Positions 22,826-34,864 of a DNA stretch of 64,000 nt are shown in pieces. How positions within the stretch are numbered: position 1 is the stretch's first letter; the number at the start of each line of letters is the position of its first letter. Both the position numbers and the translations under genes were made by a program. The DNA lies in assembly GCA_017607445.1 (NCBI GenBank), contig JAEVHH010000001.1:1178001-1242000 (forward strand). The letters run 5' to 3'. Under the pieces are notes generated by a model. It ran no database searches. It had not been told where the DNA came from and saw only the letters and a program-made list of their open reading frames with translations. This DNA is from Histoplasma ohiense. Its lineage: Eukaryota; Ascomycota; Eurotiomycetes; Onygenales; Ajellomycetaceae.

Positions 22826-24049
22826 TTATGGCTTCCCAAGCAATGAACCAGCAAACCATACCGCCCCTAGACTCGCTAAAACAGATAGCCCCACAAGTCG
22901 ATTACTCCAGCTGTTCGAATCATCCATTTTCATGGCACCAGGAGATATCTGGTACGGACGGCTGGTGCTATTTTGTCGTACTCTCTCATTGCTGATGTTG
23001 TTTGAAACCAATTCCGGGGATGACTGTGCATGCACCTGCGGTTCCTTTCGCCTCCATTCCTCAACTAACCTAGCGATGGCTACAAGGTCGTCTTTCAGTG
23101 AACCGGCGTCCATTGTTGTGTTCCCCCGATCCCACTCGACATCGACATTCTGCACATTGCCGAAGAAATCCATAACGATACGTCGTCTGCCTTCGGGTTC
23201 ACCGCCAGGGAACAAATCCCACCGCACCCCAGGCTGAGAATGGATCTTCGATTCATCGTAAGAATCGAAGAGGTCGCTTAGAGTACTCTTCGAGTTCTGG
23301 TTCGTAACTTGAGTTTCCAGAAACTCAAGGATGTAGTATGTCCAGCGGTCGATGACGGCGACGCCCACGTCACTATCGGCATGGTGGGAGTAAGAGGACT
23401 GGGAGAGGGCGCTGGAACCGGTGGCGATAATGTTGGGGGAGTAGAAGTGGGTGTACATGGTATTAGCCTGGCAGGTATCGATCATGAAAAGGAGTTCCCG
23501 GTATCGTTTCTTCTCCCACATCTGTCCGAAGGCATCAGCCAGGTCCCATGCTCCAATTTCCTCAGAGTCCTGGAATTTCAGGAACTGGTCCCCGCCGTGT
23601 CCGGTCATGTAGACGAGGACGTTGCTTCCTGCATCGGATCCCAGCCGCTTGCTGCGAGGTACGTCATCATCCAGCCGGTCCGTTAAGAGTCGAATAAAGC
23701 TTTCTACAGTCACTTCGTAGCCACGGTAGTCTACCTCTATGTTATCACCATAGAGATCCAGAGCGCGGTCAGCGTTGTTATAGACTGTTCCTGGGAATGC
23801 GTTTCGAGGGTTACACGCCATGTCATCTGGCAGCATCAGGATGATCTGAGAATCGGGAATCCCGAGTCTCTTGACTGTACGGTAGAGGGAGAGGACATTG
23901 GCGAGGTGGCGGTAGTTAAACCAGAATCGAGAGGTTGAGACGAGGACGGCCCAATTGGAGGTATGTCCTGCGGAGACGAGGAGGGAGAAAGCGAGGGAGA
24001 CGGAGAGGGAGACGGAGAGGAGGGAGGAAGTGGAAGGAAGGAGAAGCAT
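22826..24049 (-). CDS. GPI8: GPI-anchor transamidase catalytic subunit (PIG-K/Gpi8)
   Basis: Single exon, 407 residues, ATG at 24049. Gpi8 is a C13 (legumain-like) cysteine protease of the ER that cleaves the C-terminal signal of proproteins and transfers them to a GPI anchor. A Leu/Ser-rich signal peptide covers about residues 1-28; the mature part opens with HTSNWAVLVSTSRFWFNYRH, the hallmark of the family. The catalytic His is in VYMTGHGGDQF (about residue 150) and the nucleophilic Cys in LLFMIDTCQA (about residue 192). A hydrophobic segment near the C-terminus (LVGLSVLASLGAVWFAGSLL) is the ER membrane anchor. Length matches yeast Gpi8 (411). The signal-peptide codons are unusually TC-rich, giving a GA-repeat-like plus strand. 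It diverges from the F-box gene across a 0.9-kb shared promoter region. Confidence 0.96.
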   Translation of the reverse strand: MLLLPSTSSLLSVSLSVSLAFSLLVSAGHTSNWAVLVSTSRFWFNYRHLANVLSLYRTVKRLGIPDSQIILMLPDDMACNPRNAFPGTVYNNADRALDLYGDNIEVDYRGYEVTVESFIRLLTDRLDDDVPRSKRLGSDAGSNVLVYMTGHGGDQFLKFQDSEEIGAWDLADAFGQMWEKKRYRELLFMIDTCQANTMYTHFYSPNIIATGSSALSQSSYSHHADSDVGVAVIDRWTYYILEFLETQVTNQNSKSTLSDLFDSYDESKIHSQPGVRWDLFPGGEPEGRRRIVMDFFGNVQNVDVEWDRGNTTMDAGSLKDDLVAIARLVEEWRRKEPQVHAQSSPELVSNNISNERVRQNSTSRPYQISPGAMKMDDSNSWSNRLVGLSVLASLGAVWFAGSLLGKP

Positions 24050-24940
24050 GTCGGGGCTGGGAGGGGGAACATATGGTGATAACTCAACTCATGGAGGCGT
24101 GTATACCTGCTGCGTAGGATTCAGACAGGTTGGTTGGGTAACGGTAGCGCCGTCGACAGTATCAAAACTAAGTTGAGGTGAGGTTCTGGATGTTTCCTAT
24201 CTGGGCAGTGAGCAAGGCAGAACCTTGGAAGTCGTCCGACGCTAAGAGTGACCTGGACCCGCACACAGTTTCGGGTGGGTGACATGTACCGGTACCTGGC
24301 CCAAGCTCGTGGTTGCGGCTCAAGCCAAAACATCATTCACCATCATCCGCGTCCTGTCTGGCTTCAACCTCGACGAACTTCACTCGCTCCCTTCTTCTTT
24401 GTTTCCGATCGCCCCGGCCTCTTCTTTCTTCTCTATTTCTGGTTGCTGCTTTATACTGACTCATTCTGTTTTTATCCATCGGTTTCGGATAGACAAACTT
24501 TAAATGTTTTGTTGTCTGGGTGCCCTGATACAACAACACTGACAGTTAGTACTCGGTAACTTGCTTGCACAGCTCTATGCCTGCCGGTTGATGCCTGTTC
24601 ATCTTCACCATACGCATACTATCGATCAGCAATATAAGATCCCACTGTAGTCTATCTTGACTATTTTATCTTGCAACCGGTATTCCTGTATGTTGTCAAC
24701 TGGTCTAGCCCGCTCGTCAACCTTCTGCTGTGCCATTTTATTATTTAGTTATATGTTTTACCTTTTTTTTTTTTTTTTTTTCCCCGCGAACAGGCTTTTG
24801 CTTATGTTGATTACCTTCATCTCCAGTTCAACCATCTCTCTTCTGCAATTCGATAGAAGGGTCGCTGCAAATACCTTGATTACTTCCTTCGACAGCTTAT
24901 AGAGTTGACAGTAGGCTGTATAGATCAGCCTCTCTCGTCA
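24050..24940. other. Divergent promoter region GPI8 / F-box gene
   Basis: No ORF of note. Contains a run of about 19 T at 24763-24781 and CT-rich segments (24370-24480), common in fungal promoters and leaders. Regulates in both directions by position only. Confidence 0.5.
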
Positions 24941-27900
24941 ATGTCTTCACCAGTTAATGTCTTTGGGGCTTCACCATACGAGAAACTGTCAAAAACACCA
25001 CCGATACTACGTCTTCCCCTAGAGACGCTGAGTTCCATATTTGCGTATGTGAGTACTAGTATTCGCAAACCCCACCAAAACTGAATGATAGAGCTATGCG
25101 CTCAGCTTGTCTTGTTCGCTAACATTCCTATTTCTCACCCTTGTCAGGCTTCCTCTTCAGATTTGGTTAACATTTCCCTCGTCTCGAAATCCTTCCGTGA
25201 CATAGCTGCAGCCCAGCTCTATCGCTCATTAAGCCATATTTTTGATGAACGTGACACAAGAACCGGACAGCTGGCAGTGGATCGTCTTACTGGTGTTCTA
25301 GATACACTGATAACGAGTGACTACAACTATGCCGCTTACACTAAGGAAATATGCTTAGATACGGTCCAGGGAAGCCATATAGGCATGAATGTGGCTTTGG
25401 AATTCAAATATGGCTCGAGCTGTGGAAAGTTTTTGAATACTCTTCTGCTCGCAACTATAAAAAAGATACCAGCCTTGGAAAGCTTCCGGTAAGTCACCTA
25501 CCTTTTATATTATTTCTAGATAGCGCTATCTTTTGGCAAATAAGTATTTTCTGACCTGATTTAGGTGGAATGTTCGCGTAGAAATTAGCCCCGCCATCTT
25601 CGAAACATTGGGCAAGCACGGGAGCCTCCAAAATGTCCATGTTCGATTGCAGGATGGGCAGTCCACTCATCCATCCCCGCCAATGGCTCCTTCGTCCGGC
25701 ACATTTTCGTTTAACGTTCCTGCCTCGTCCATACCGCCTACTACGAGTCACCACCCCCACCCGCATCACCACCCGCATCACCACCCGCATCACCACCCGC
25801 ATCATCACCCGCATCACCACCCGGCTCCACCTAGTTCCAATCTAGGGTTATTTGCAAATAATAATGTAAAGCCAGCGAAGCGGTTGAATATTCAGAAGTT
25901 CCCTCATTCTGCACGGACTTTCTCCAAGTTCTCAAGTCTGAAGAGTTTAGCCGTTTTAGATATGGATACCCTCGAGTATGTCCAAGAGATTGCGGAATGT
26001 ATTTCGTCGTCCTCAACAACGCTTAAGACCCTAAAGCTTTCTTTTTCGGAATCGTTGGCTCTCAAAGCTAGAAAGAAGACTGTTGTGAATGTGTCGGACA
26101 CGGATACAGCACAAGACGACGACGACGGCGGCGGATTTTTAAATGATCCATTGATGCAATCTCCAGCGCCTCCACCTGTAACGTCACAATTATTCGGAAA
26201 TATCTCTACACCAAGTGATGCCGATATGCGTCATGAACGTGCTGCCCAGGAAAAGACCCTTGCTCGAATTTTTGGACTAGAAAAGGAGACTGTTGCGCAA
26301 CAAAAACTCGAGAAGATTGCGGACCGTGCAATTTATAATGCAGACAAAGAAATTCGGTTGGCGCTCAAGCCATCGAAATACGATGAAGACCGTATGTTCG
26401 TGGAAAAGCTATCCACCATCGTACGCGGCCTGGCTCAGAGCAAAGGGGCTTATGCCGCCTCTAGTAAGAGCCTAAAGGCTCTTCAAAAAGTCGAGAAAGT
26501 AGTCGCCGCTTACTTGGAGAAGAAGGAAATCGCCGATGGCTATCGAAAGATGAAGAAGAAAGCGTTGGCTAATCAAAAACCTTCTCATCAAGTCCCCCCT
26601 GTACCGAAGTCGATTTCACCATTCACAACTAATCTTCCTCAATCCAAAAACATATTTGGCTTGGATGAAGGAAGCCCTCCCGTGCAACATCCTGGTATGA
26701 TATATCCACCACCAACGCCATCACAGCTTCCACCATCGAGCAAAAGCATATTTCCCCAACCTTCGAAGGGAACCTACCCTCCAGGCTCTTCATATGTTAC
26801 CCAAGGCCCTATCCATAAAAACAATACCTTCCATTCAGGAAAACCTGTACCTGGTTGGAAACCTGCCGCTAAGGCTTTCATTGACTACTCATCATCCACA
26901 TCTGACGCTGGCGAGAGTGTTTTCAACAAATTTTTAGAGATCCAAAATCAAAGTCATCAACCGTCATTTATCCTTAAGCCAGAAGAGAAAAAATTTGAGG
27001 ACGAGTTGCAGGATATCGTTGATCTGGAACATCCAGATGAAGTCAACAGTGAAGGTGGTGAGGACCAGGAGTTTCTCGATTTGACGGATAGCTCTATGGA
27101 GGATGAAAGCCCACTTCCATGTTCGGGGGGTATATTGAACGAGCCTCAGGCTAGTTTGTTCCCCTCTGGTGCAGACGGTCATGCGTCAAGTTCGTCAAGT
27201 AAAGGGAAGCAGCCCGTTAAGGTTTCTGACGATTCCTGGATGACTGGCGTACCAACCTCTGTAGCACATCCGGATACTGGAGCTATGGAGGACACTGAAG
27301 ACGCCATCCAAGCGTATATTCGCCTCCATCATGGAATCCCGGTGGAAAGCTTATCCATCTACCTGATCCCTGTGAAACCATCCGTACTTTGCCGAGCGGT
27401 CAACCTTTCCTCACTGAGGCATCTCTCCCTTCTGAATGTGGGGCCCCAACGTCCATTTTGGTCCATGCTCTCCAAGCTACAAAGAAGTACCCCACTCCAA
27501 CTAGTTTCCATCCATACAGATAATGTCACCCCGAGTTTTCTTGCGTTTCTAAATGGCCTAAGCTACCTAGAAGAACTCTTCATGGTCGAAAGGATCGCCC
27601 GCTCGAAAGTCGAGTCCTTGGCACCCAGAACACAAGTTGTAATAGAAGATATCCAGAAGCAGGTACTCGCAAAGCATGCAAAGCATCTGAAGCGGTTAAT
27701 GATTCGAAACGATGAAGATTCGACCTGGGCCCTGAATAGGGAATCTGTCGCGCTTATCTGTAAACGTGGCTTCGCGCTGAAAGAGCTCGTTGTCGCCATG
27801 GCCTCGCCTAATTTTGTAAGTCGTTCCTGTGCGATCACACTTTTACCTTCCTACTACCTGCAGAGAACACTAAATCAAATTTTAAAATTGAAACAGCACT

Positions 27901-28463
27901 TGCTCATGCAGCACTTGAATGGCTTACGCTCTCTTCGGGTCCTCCATATCCTCTTCGTCCAAAGCGATTACTGCGCCGGCATACTTCGCGAGATAAGATA
28001 CTGTGCCATTGACAGCATAATCCGATGCCCAAGCCTACAAATAGAATATATTGCAGTAAGCTACGCTCTGAATGGGCCTGCCGGAACTTCTATTTCCCGC
28101 CTGGAGTACAACCCATCTTGGCATTCCGCCCGCTCAAAAACCAACAAGAGAATGTCGGATTCACGGCTCGATGAGGATAGGGATAGGAATGAGGAGGCGA
28201 ATGGGAGTGGAGGCAGTTTCGACTGGCACTCACCATTCACTGGCCGTCATACTTCCGGGGCTCTCAAAGGCAAGGGGAAGGAAGCTCATTTTTCATGGAT
28301 GGCGAATGGGAGTGAGGGGGAGGACTCTTATGATGAGGATGATGACGGTGATGATGAGGAAGAGGAATGGCATGGCAAAGTAACGGTGCATGATGGTGTC
28401 AAGTTTCGTGATATCACCGGGGTTAAAGTTTGGCAAAAAGAGATGTGGGATTTGAGGCTTTGA
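24941..28463 (+). CDS. Large F-box protein with His-rich repeat
   Basis: Four exons: 24941-25048, 25148-25488, 25565-27815 and 27897-28463, about 1088 residues. The F-box (about residues 21-65: PPILRLPLETLSSIFAY joined to SSSDLVNISLVSKSFRDIAA) should bind Skp1 in an SCF ubiquitin ligase. After a leucine-rich-like stretch comes a His-Pro repeat (about 210-236). A long low-complexity centre has a Lys-rich coiled coil (about 365-450), and a second ordered part (about 760-960: LRHLSLLNVGPQRPFW, ALKELVVAMASPNF, LRSLRVLHILFVQSDYC) resembles degenerate leucine-rich repeats. The C-terminus is highly acidic. Intron 3 (81 nt, donor GTAAGT, acceptor ACAG) is a multiple of three without a stop, so a naive model would read through it. 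Substrate unknown. Confidence 0.8.
25750..25824 (+). repeat. 12-bp tandem repeat encoding His-His-Pro-His units
   Basis: About six copies of CACCCGCATCAC lie in the coding sequence of the F-box gene and specify alternating His and Pro. Twelve bases keep the frame, so copy number can vary without breaking the protein. The one T variant (CATCATCACCC) marks a diverged unit. Confidence 0.9.
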
Positions 28464-29425
28464 ATATGAGTGTTGGTTGTGGGGAAATGAAGGGAAAGCC
28501 GTCACCCAATTGAGTGCAATCCTACTTTTGGCCTTCTTTTCCTTTTTACACCCCCATCCCATCCCCCCCCAACTTGTCCCTGATAATCCCTCCCTTACAA
28601 TACAAGTAACTTTGATGCCAATCCCTCACCTTGCGGGACCAAATTGCACGAAATCTGCACCTTGCGTACTTCATGTTTATAATTGATTTTGTCTTTTGTT
28701 TCAATTTTCTGGCCAGCTTGTTCTCCTGGTTTGTGACTCCTCTAACAACCGTGGTTTAACAATTCCAATGTTAAGCAAGAGAGGCCAGAGCCGACACAGG
28801 ATAGTGAAAAAGTGTGTGATACCGAGAGAGCATGCGAAAGGAGACCAGTCAGTATATGAATGCAAATGAGGATGGGGGCCAAAGCAATCCTCTCTGGGAT
28901 GTGATTTGTTTTTCCCATTTCGACGCTCATGAGGTTGACGATGATGACGAAACGCATTTCTTAAGGAAGATACATGATCACGATCATGATTTTTAGTTTA
29001 TTTAGACAATGGAGTTTCCTTGAGTCCTTGATGATTACCCCCGTAAAGCTTTAATTCCGCCTCTTACCACCAAAAGGGCCACAGTTGAAGATGCCACTTC
29101 TTTGGAGCCACCCTATCAAAAACACGCACACTGTGACAACATGGGGCTGGAGATGCAGTCTATAGTATTTAGGTAATAAGAGCAAAATTATCCGTTGTAG
29201 TTAACTACTGGTAGTTAACTGCGACAAAAACACACTAGTAGTGGTTCCCAATGCTGGAACCATATTTTTCCGGCCGAAGATTGAACAATGATGTTGAAGT
29301 CATAGTTAGTCAACCACTATTGCTTCTGTCAAACCACAGCTTTGCTTTTTCCCCCATAAGGGCTACTTTTCCTGATTTGTTCCTTCTATTTAGGATCTGG
29401 ATTAGTACACTTATATCCCGCAGCC
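28464..29425. other. Intergenic between F-box and CCDC124-like genes
   Basis: No supported gene. It holds the 3' UTR of the F-box gene and the promoter of the next gene. A TAGTTAACTAC-type near-palindrome with direct repetition of GTAGTTAACT lies at 29198-29220. Confidence 0.5.
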
Positions 29426-30356
29426 ATGGCGGGGAAAAAGGGCGGCGAAAACTCCAAAAAAGCGGCGGGCAATGCAAGAGTATGACTCGTTTATACCCCT
29501 CCCACTATGGAGGTGACTGACTGTGCGCAATTTGTAGAAAGCCGAAGCAGCCGCACAAAAAGAAGCTGCTGCAAACGCCAGGAAGGCCGAAGAGGAAGCC
29601 CGCGAGTGGTCCAAGGGAGCAAAATCGAGTGCAAAGAAGTATGAGATATCTACCTCCTACTACCCACCTATTTATTTACTTCGAGAATGAACCCGTTTTA
29701 CCAACTTTGCTACCAGGGCCAACAAAAACCGATGTAATCGCAGCGCAAGGTTGTACCTGAGAGGAAAAATCCAAGCTAACAAACTGCTCCACAGAGACCA
29801 AGTAGAAGCCAAAAAGGCAGAATCAGCCCGCAAAAAAGCCGAGCGTGACGCCCAACTAGCAGCCGAAGAAGCATCCCTACCCTCCAAGCCCAAAGGCGCG
29901 GGTACAAAAGCCGCCGCGAAAAAGAACGTCGGCTCCGGCACCAATCGCGCCGGCACCCTCGATCTCTCCCAGCTCGACGCTTCTGACCAGAAACCCACAA
30001 GCTACAACAAGGCCGCCCCGGCCCTCAACGCCTCTGGCATCGACAACGCGCTCGACGCCCTCTCCCTAACCACCTCGCCCGGCACAGCCAAGATCGAGCG
30101 CCATCCGGAACGAAGGTTTAAAGCCGCGTATACGGCGTTCGAGGCGCGGCGGTTACCAGAGATTGAGCAGGAGCAACCCGGCCTGCGGAGGCAACAGCGC
30201 CTGGAGATTGTGCGGAAGGAGTTTGAGAAGAGTGAGGAGAATCCGTTCAATCAGGTTAGCGTTGCTTTTGATGCGACGAGGGAGGAGGTTAAGGCTGTTC
30301 AGGAGGCGGAGAAGAAGAAGATTGAAGGGCGGCTAACGGGGAAGTCGGGTTTGTGA
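29426..30356 (+). CDS. CCDC124 / Lso2-like ribosome-associated protein
   Basis: Three exons, 29426-29479, 29538-29638 and 29795-30356, 238 residues. The N-terminus (MAGKKGGENSKKAAGNARK) and a long basic, Ala/Lys/Glu-rich helix match the CCDC124 family. Its yeast relative Lso2 and human CCDC124 bind the ribosome and sit in the mRNA/tRNA path of idle 80S particles; applying that here is inference. The C-terminal domain (HPERRFKAAYTAFEARRLPEI, LRRQQRLEIVRKEFEKSEENPFNQ) is the most conserved part. The 156-nt second intron was placed by family continuity (SAKK joined to DQVEAKKAE); a frame starting inside it at 29751 is not the true N-terminus. Third positions in the last exon are visibly more GC-rich than in neighbouring genes, fitting high expression. 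Confidence 0.88.
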
Positions 30357-31153
30357 TGTGATATTTTTCTTGCTCCGTTTTGTTGATTATTACGTCTTTT
30401 CTGGGCGTGGTTTTTCAAAAGGGGACTGATTTAGCTAGCCCGCTGTTTTCGCGTACATATTGTTACGGGGGATGTTTTTCTTGTTCTTTTTTGCTCCGAA
30501 TGAATGATGCTGACGGTTCGATGATTGCGACTTGGAATTTATCCACTTAACGCAGATGGATATGACATATGAAATATAGGGCATTTTCTGGCTCCATTTA
30601 CTCAAGATAGATATATTTCCCCACTCAGTTGTTTGTTTGGCATTTAAACTGACGGCCCCAAGCTTATAATCCCGAAACTGGGAATGAAATCTTTGAGCTT
30701 TTTCTTTTCCTTTCGAATAGACTACTACATTTGAAAATATATGAAAAGCATCTCCGATGGGCTAAGGAAAGAATACCAAGGGTCTCTGTCTATTCTATTA
30801 TGACACGGATTAGATTAAAATCTTATATTCTAGTTAGGCAAATCAGAAAGAAGCAAACATTAAAATGTGACTATAAAGTCAAAGCTTTTAAACCAACCTT
30901 GACCCATACTCCAAGATTCGAAGACTTAAAAATTTGCAATATACAACACCGGATGAAGGGGTGGTAGTGAGCGTGGGAAAAAGGAGATGTGCTCACAATT
31001 ATGGGCACATATGGAGATCCAAAAAAAGAAGGGAAAAAGAAAGAAAATAGAGGATGTGCACTGGAATATCAATTGTCACCTGTCACCCTGTAGAGATGAG
31101 TAGATATCCGAATCACTGGGTATTATATTAATGTTGAGATTAGCCTCCACTTA
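30357..31153. other. Convergent 3' intergenic region
   Basis: Between the 3' ends of the CCDC124-like gene and the amylase gene. AT-rich from 30720 to 31150 and without a supported ORF. Confidence 0.5.
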
Positions 31154-33542
31154 TTAAAGTAGCTTGAAATAAACCAAAGGAAGTTCAAACGAGGGAAGGG
31201 GGGGGATACAAAAGAAAAAGGCAGTCACATACAACTTCCCAAAACGTTCCCTGCCTGCCGCATCTTCACGAACCCAGACACTCACGTTACGCGCCACCAC
31301 ACCAAAAACGCCATAGCCGCGACTATCTATCTTTACTCTGGAGCGACAGTAGCCATATATCTCCGTCCAGACACTATCCGCATGCGCTTTTCCTACATAC
31401 ATGCGCTTCGTGGCTGCGGGACCATTGCTAAGGATGCAGGCGAGTCCATCAGGATGTCCCGAGTCACCGAAACGGACGAATCCTGCACGGGGAGTGTTAA
31501 TTAATCAACCAGGGCGTCGGATAAGAAATATTTGAGAATATGCGGTATGAGCAAGGGGCAGACACTTACCAATACAATGCCTTTTATCAAAATAATCTCG
31601 CTGTCGACCGTATGCGTATAAATTTCTAGCAAGCGCTAGATCTGCTAGTTTGTCGTTGCATGAGGGTTTGAGGATCCCCTTGCAGCCACCGCACACTCCG
31701 TACAGATCGCCGTAGAAAAGACACGGGTATCCCTCCTTGCGCAGGAGAATGAGTGCATATGCAAGCGGTTTGAAGAAATCTGCTATCGGTTCCTGGTTGG
31801 TTGTTAGTTGAGTCTGATGGTTGATGTATCCTTTTGGTAGCCGACCGGTCGTTGAGGACAATTTACCTCGAGCGATTGCGATGGTTGCTAGATAGTTGTT
31901 AAAAATTTGAAATGAGATTCAAGTTTGTGGGGGAACAGCTTACAGTATCATGGTTCATCACGAAGGTCTATCCAGTGTCCGGTAAGTTAGCAAACCCGCA
32001 TTAACCTGGTCGACTAGATGAAAAAAGGATTCGGTTTCAAAACGTACCACAGCATGTTTCCGCTCATATTTAACCAAACTCCCCTCAAAAACCTTACGCA
32101 AATCTGCGAATTCTGATCTGGAAATATCTGAAAACCGGCGGACTAATGGCGCATCAAATAAAGAGATAATGTAATCCATTCGCCCTAGATACTCTAGAAG
32201 CTCGCGAACTTCCGCCTTCCAATATTCAGCCACAAGCAACCAGCCGGGTCCAACCGTTCGCCGAACGTGAGCGACAAAGTCCTTCAAAAACCCAGATGAA
32301 ACATGCTTGGCAGCGTCCAACCTTAGGCCTGAAAGTGGTAGCTGGTCACCCATCCATTCAATCCACTTGAAGACGTCCTCACGAACTTCTGGGTTCGAAT
32401 AATCTAGATTTGAAAACATCAAATAGTCGTAGTTGCCATTCTCCTTGCTGACGTCCCGCGCCCAGTCTTTGTTCTTATCAGGCCCCAAGATTTTATATAT
32501 TCCCTTGTTCTTATTACGGGCATCAAAGTCGACTCCTGAAAAATGGTACCAATGATATTTCATCTCACTGTACCGTTCCCCCCGGCCAGGAAAGGTAAAA
32601 CCCAGCCAAGCTTCAATTTCCACGGGCTTACTGATGACTTTCCGGCGGTCTAAAATTTTGGCTTTAGAATTAGTATCAACAAGGCACTTGTATATTTTGG
32701 AGTCCATAGACATATTAACGTCCCCATCCCCATTCTCCATTAGCAAACTCAGATTAGATGGCCAGAAACCCACCTTTTGGATGAACCAACACCGCATTAC
32801 ACTTCTCCGTATGATCAGCTCCAGCCTTATGATTAAGCACCGTATCCCAAATAACCCGGATCTCCATCTCATGCGCCTTAGTCACAAGAGCAACCAGCTC
32901 TTCCTTAGTTCCCCACTTGGTGGCCCTCGACCCTTTCTGATAGAACTCGCCTAGGTCGTAAAGGTCATACAACTCATATCCATTGCCGGACGGGCTCATG
33001 GCCTTACAGCCTGGTGGGAGCAGGATGCTGGTCACTCCGATTTCCTTGAGTCTTGGTAGGGCTGCCTGCAGCCGTAGCCAATGTCGCTGATCATCAGGCA
33101 CGTACCACTCGAAGGCCTGAAACATCAGCTGGTTTGGCTCACCCGGCTCGTCAAGGTCGAAGTCTGAGGAATTTGTTTAGCGAAGGAAATTTGTGGCGAT
33201 TTGTGTTCAAAAAAGAAAAAGAAAAAGAAAAAGAAAAAGAGGCGACAGGACGATAACGACCAACGTGTTTGGAGCTGAAGCGTTTCCATCAAATACACAA
33301 GCAAAAAACAGAAAACAGTCGAATAAAAAAATGATCAACCCACAAGAAATGAAGTTAAGAAACCAGACAGATAGATTGAAACAAGAAAAAACAGGAAGCG
33401 TAAAACACCCCATGAAAGCTAAATTAAAATAAAGTACTTCAGAGGAACAGAAAAGCAATAAATACTCACCGTCAATGTCAAGCCATTGCGTCTCCCGCTT
33501 TCGAAATATGTGCTGGTAGGCCGACGATATAAAAGACCCCAT
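31154..33542 (-). CDS. AMY1: Intracellular alpha-amylase, GH13
   Basis: Seven exons in minus order: 33542-33470, 33163-32774, 32649-32048, 31967-31944, 31887-31867, 31792-31570 and 31482-31154, giving 553 residues. The enzyme hydrolyses alpha-1,4-glucans. There is no signal peptide, so it belongs to the cytoplasmic GH13 group with Histoplasma Amy1 and Aspergillus AmyD, linked to cell-wall alpha-1,3-glucan and starch-like primers. Barrel motifs in order: MFQAFEWY, VIWDTVLNHKAGADH, GLRLDAAKH (nucleophile Asp), LLVAEYWK (acid/base Glu), TFVMNHDT (transition-state Asp) and GYPCLFYGDLYG. Exons 4 and 5 are only 24 and 21 nt; exon 4 encodes exactly TFVMNHDT. Intron 1 is long (306 nt) and contains an AAAAG repeat. 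The symbol is given by similarity of family and location in the cell, not by alignment. A last intron near the C-terminus cannot be excluded. Confidence 0.88.
33211..33241. repeat. (GAAAAA)n-like purine microsatellite in amylase intron 1
   Basis: Several AAAAAG/GAAAAA units in a row on the plus strand, a pyrimidine tract on the transcribed strand about 45-75 nt upstream of... the exon 2 boundary side of intron 1. No coding effect expected. Confidence 0.8.
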
Positions 33543-34864
33543 TCTCCCGCAACATGAGTGTCCCAACAGATGCCGTCTTAAGCAGCCTCAACAGGATCAA
33601 CTTCAGCAACCAAATGAAGGCAGTAAAAAAATTTTTTTTTTCTTTTCTTCTCTTCAAAATAAGAAAACGAAAATTCAAAACATCACCGCATACGCATGTG
33701 TTCACGCACACATGCACACGTACGTCTTAGTGGATATGCATAAACAGCTTGGTCCTTGGTCTTCTCTTCTCTGCTTTATTTTCTCTCAAGAGGTGTGATC
33801 CTGATGTTCTCCAAGTTTTGAAACTTTTCAAGGCGTTAGATAAGGTTTCAGGGGCACTTAGGCCTCGAGTTGTGATAGGCCAATGGGTAGTTCAGGGGTA
33901 ACCTTGGAATGAGAGGAATTGACGAAGGAACAGGGCCCTCTGATATAGATATGCGGATGGGAAGATGGAGATGGGATTGGGGAGACAGATATCCTGGGTA
34001 TATATATATATATATGTTTGGTATGTTGGGAAAAAGCCTCGTCGTCCCAAGGTCGAGCCGGGGTTGGAGCGCGGTTAAGGAGGATGACCTTCTCGCCTAA
34101 CCGTAACAGGCAGTCATTTCTTGGCAGCCATTGGGAGCCCTGTTGTCTATGACCGCTGGATGGCAGATGCAACCATGGATATCGCGTTGTATCTCCTCGA
34201 ATCAAGTGTTGATGAGTCCAGTGTATAACGTAACCTATGGGCCGAACCATGGAGAAGAAATATCGTCATGAGGCAAATAACGTACAATTTTCTAAAGGAT
34301 CATAGTCTTGAATGCAAATGACAGTGACAAAACAGATGTGAGAATCTATGAACACACTATCTATGGCATATGGAAAAGCACAAGAGTCCTTTTGAAAAAC
34401 CAGGGATCCATCACCCTCTATCTATAGATACAATAGAAAATTGTCCTCTAATAAATAACTGACAAGGAAGACCAGACAGCAGAGGAAGAAAAGAAGAAAG
34501 GCAGATAGTACATGCTAATTTTGTGAAAACCGAGAGAGACAAACGAAGACAAACGAAAAAAAGAAAAAAAAAATTGAAGGCTGAATTATATGGGGACATG
34601 GCTCTTTCAACACAAGTAGCAGCTTTGTCTATCTGGTATTTCATTACTTTTCATTTTTTATATCAAAAAAATACTGACACATGAAAAACCCACACGACGA
34701 ATAAAAAAAGAAGAAAAAATATACATCCCGGATGGACCTGCTAGGGATATATGAGAGGCCACACAGTGGGTTGAGACCGGGTATTGTAGGAGGTTAACGC
34801 ATCGAAAGAGTTGAACTAAACGTTGGGTGGTGGATATCGGGTAACCAAGGAATCAAGGGTTAAT
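33543..34864. other. Intergenic, amylase promoter and phosphate-carrier 3' flank
   Basis: No supported gene. It includes the upstream region of the amylase gene, a short (TA)n tract at 34000-34014, and the AT-rich 3' flank of the carrier gene. ORFs up to 130 codons lack any domain. Confidence 0.5.

Noticed and set aside
29751..29794. Frame beginning MYLRGKIQANKLL as the start of the CCDC124-like protein
   Set aside because: It lies inside an intron; the conserved N-terminus is encoded by exons at 29426-29479 and 29538-29638, and the join is in phase.
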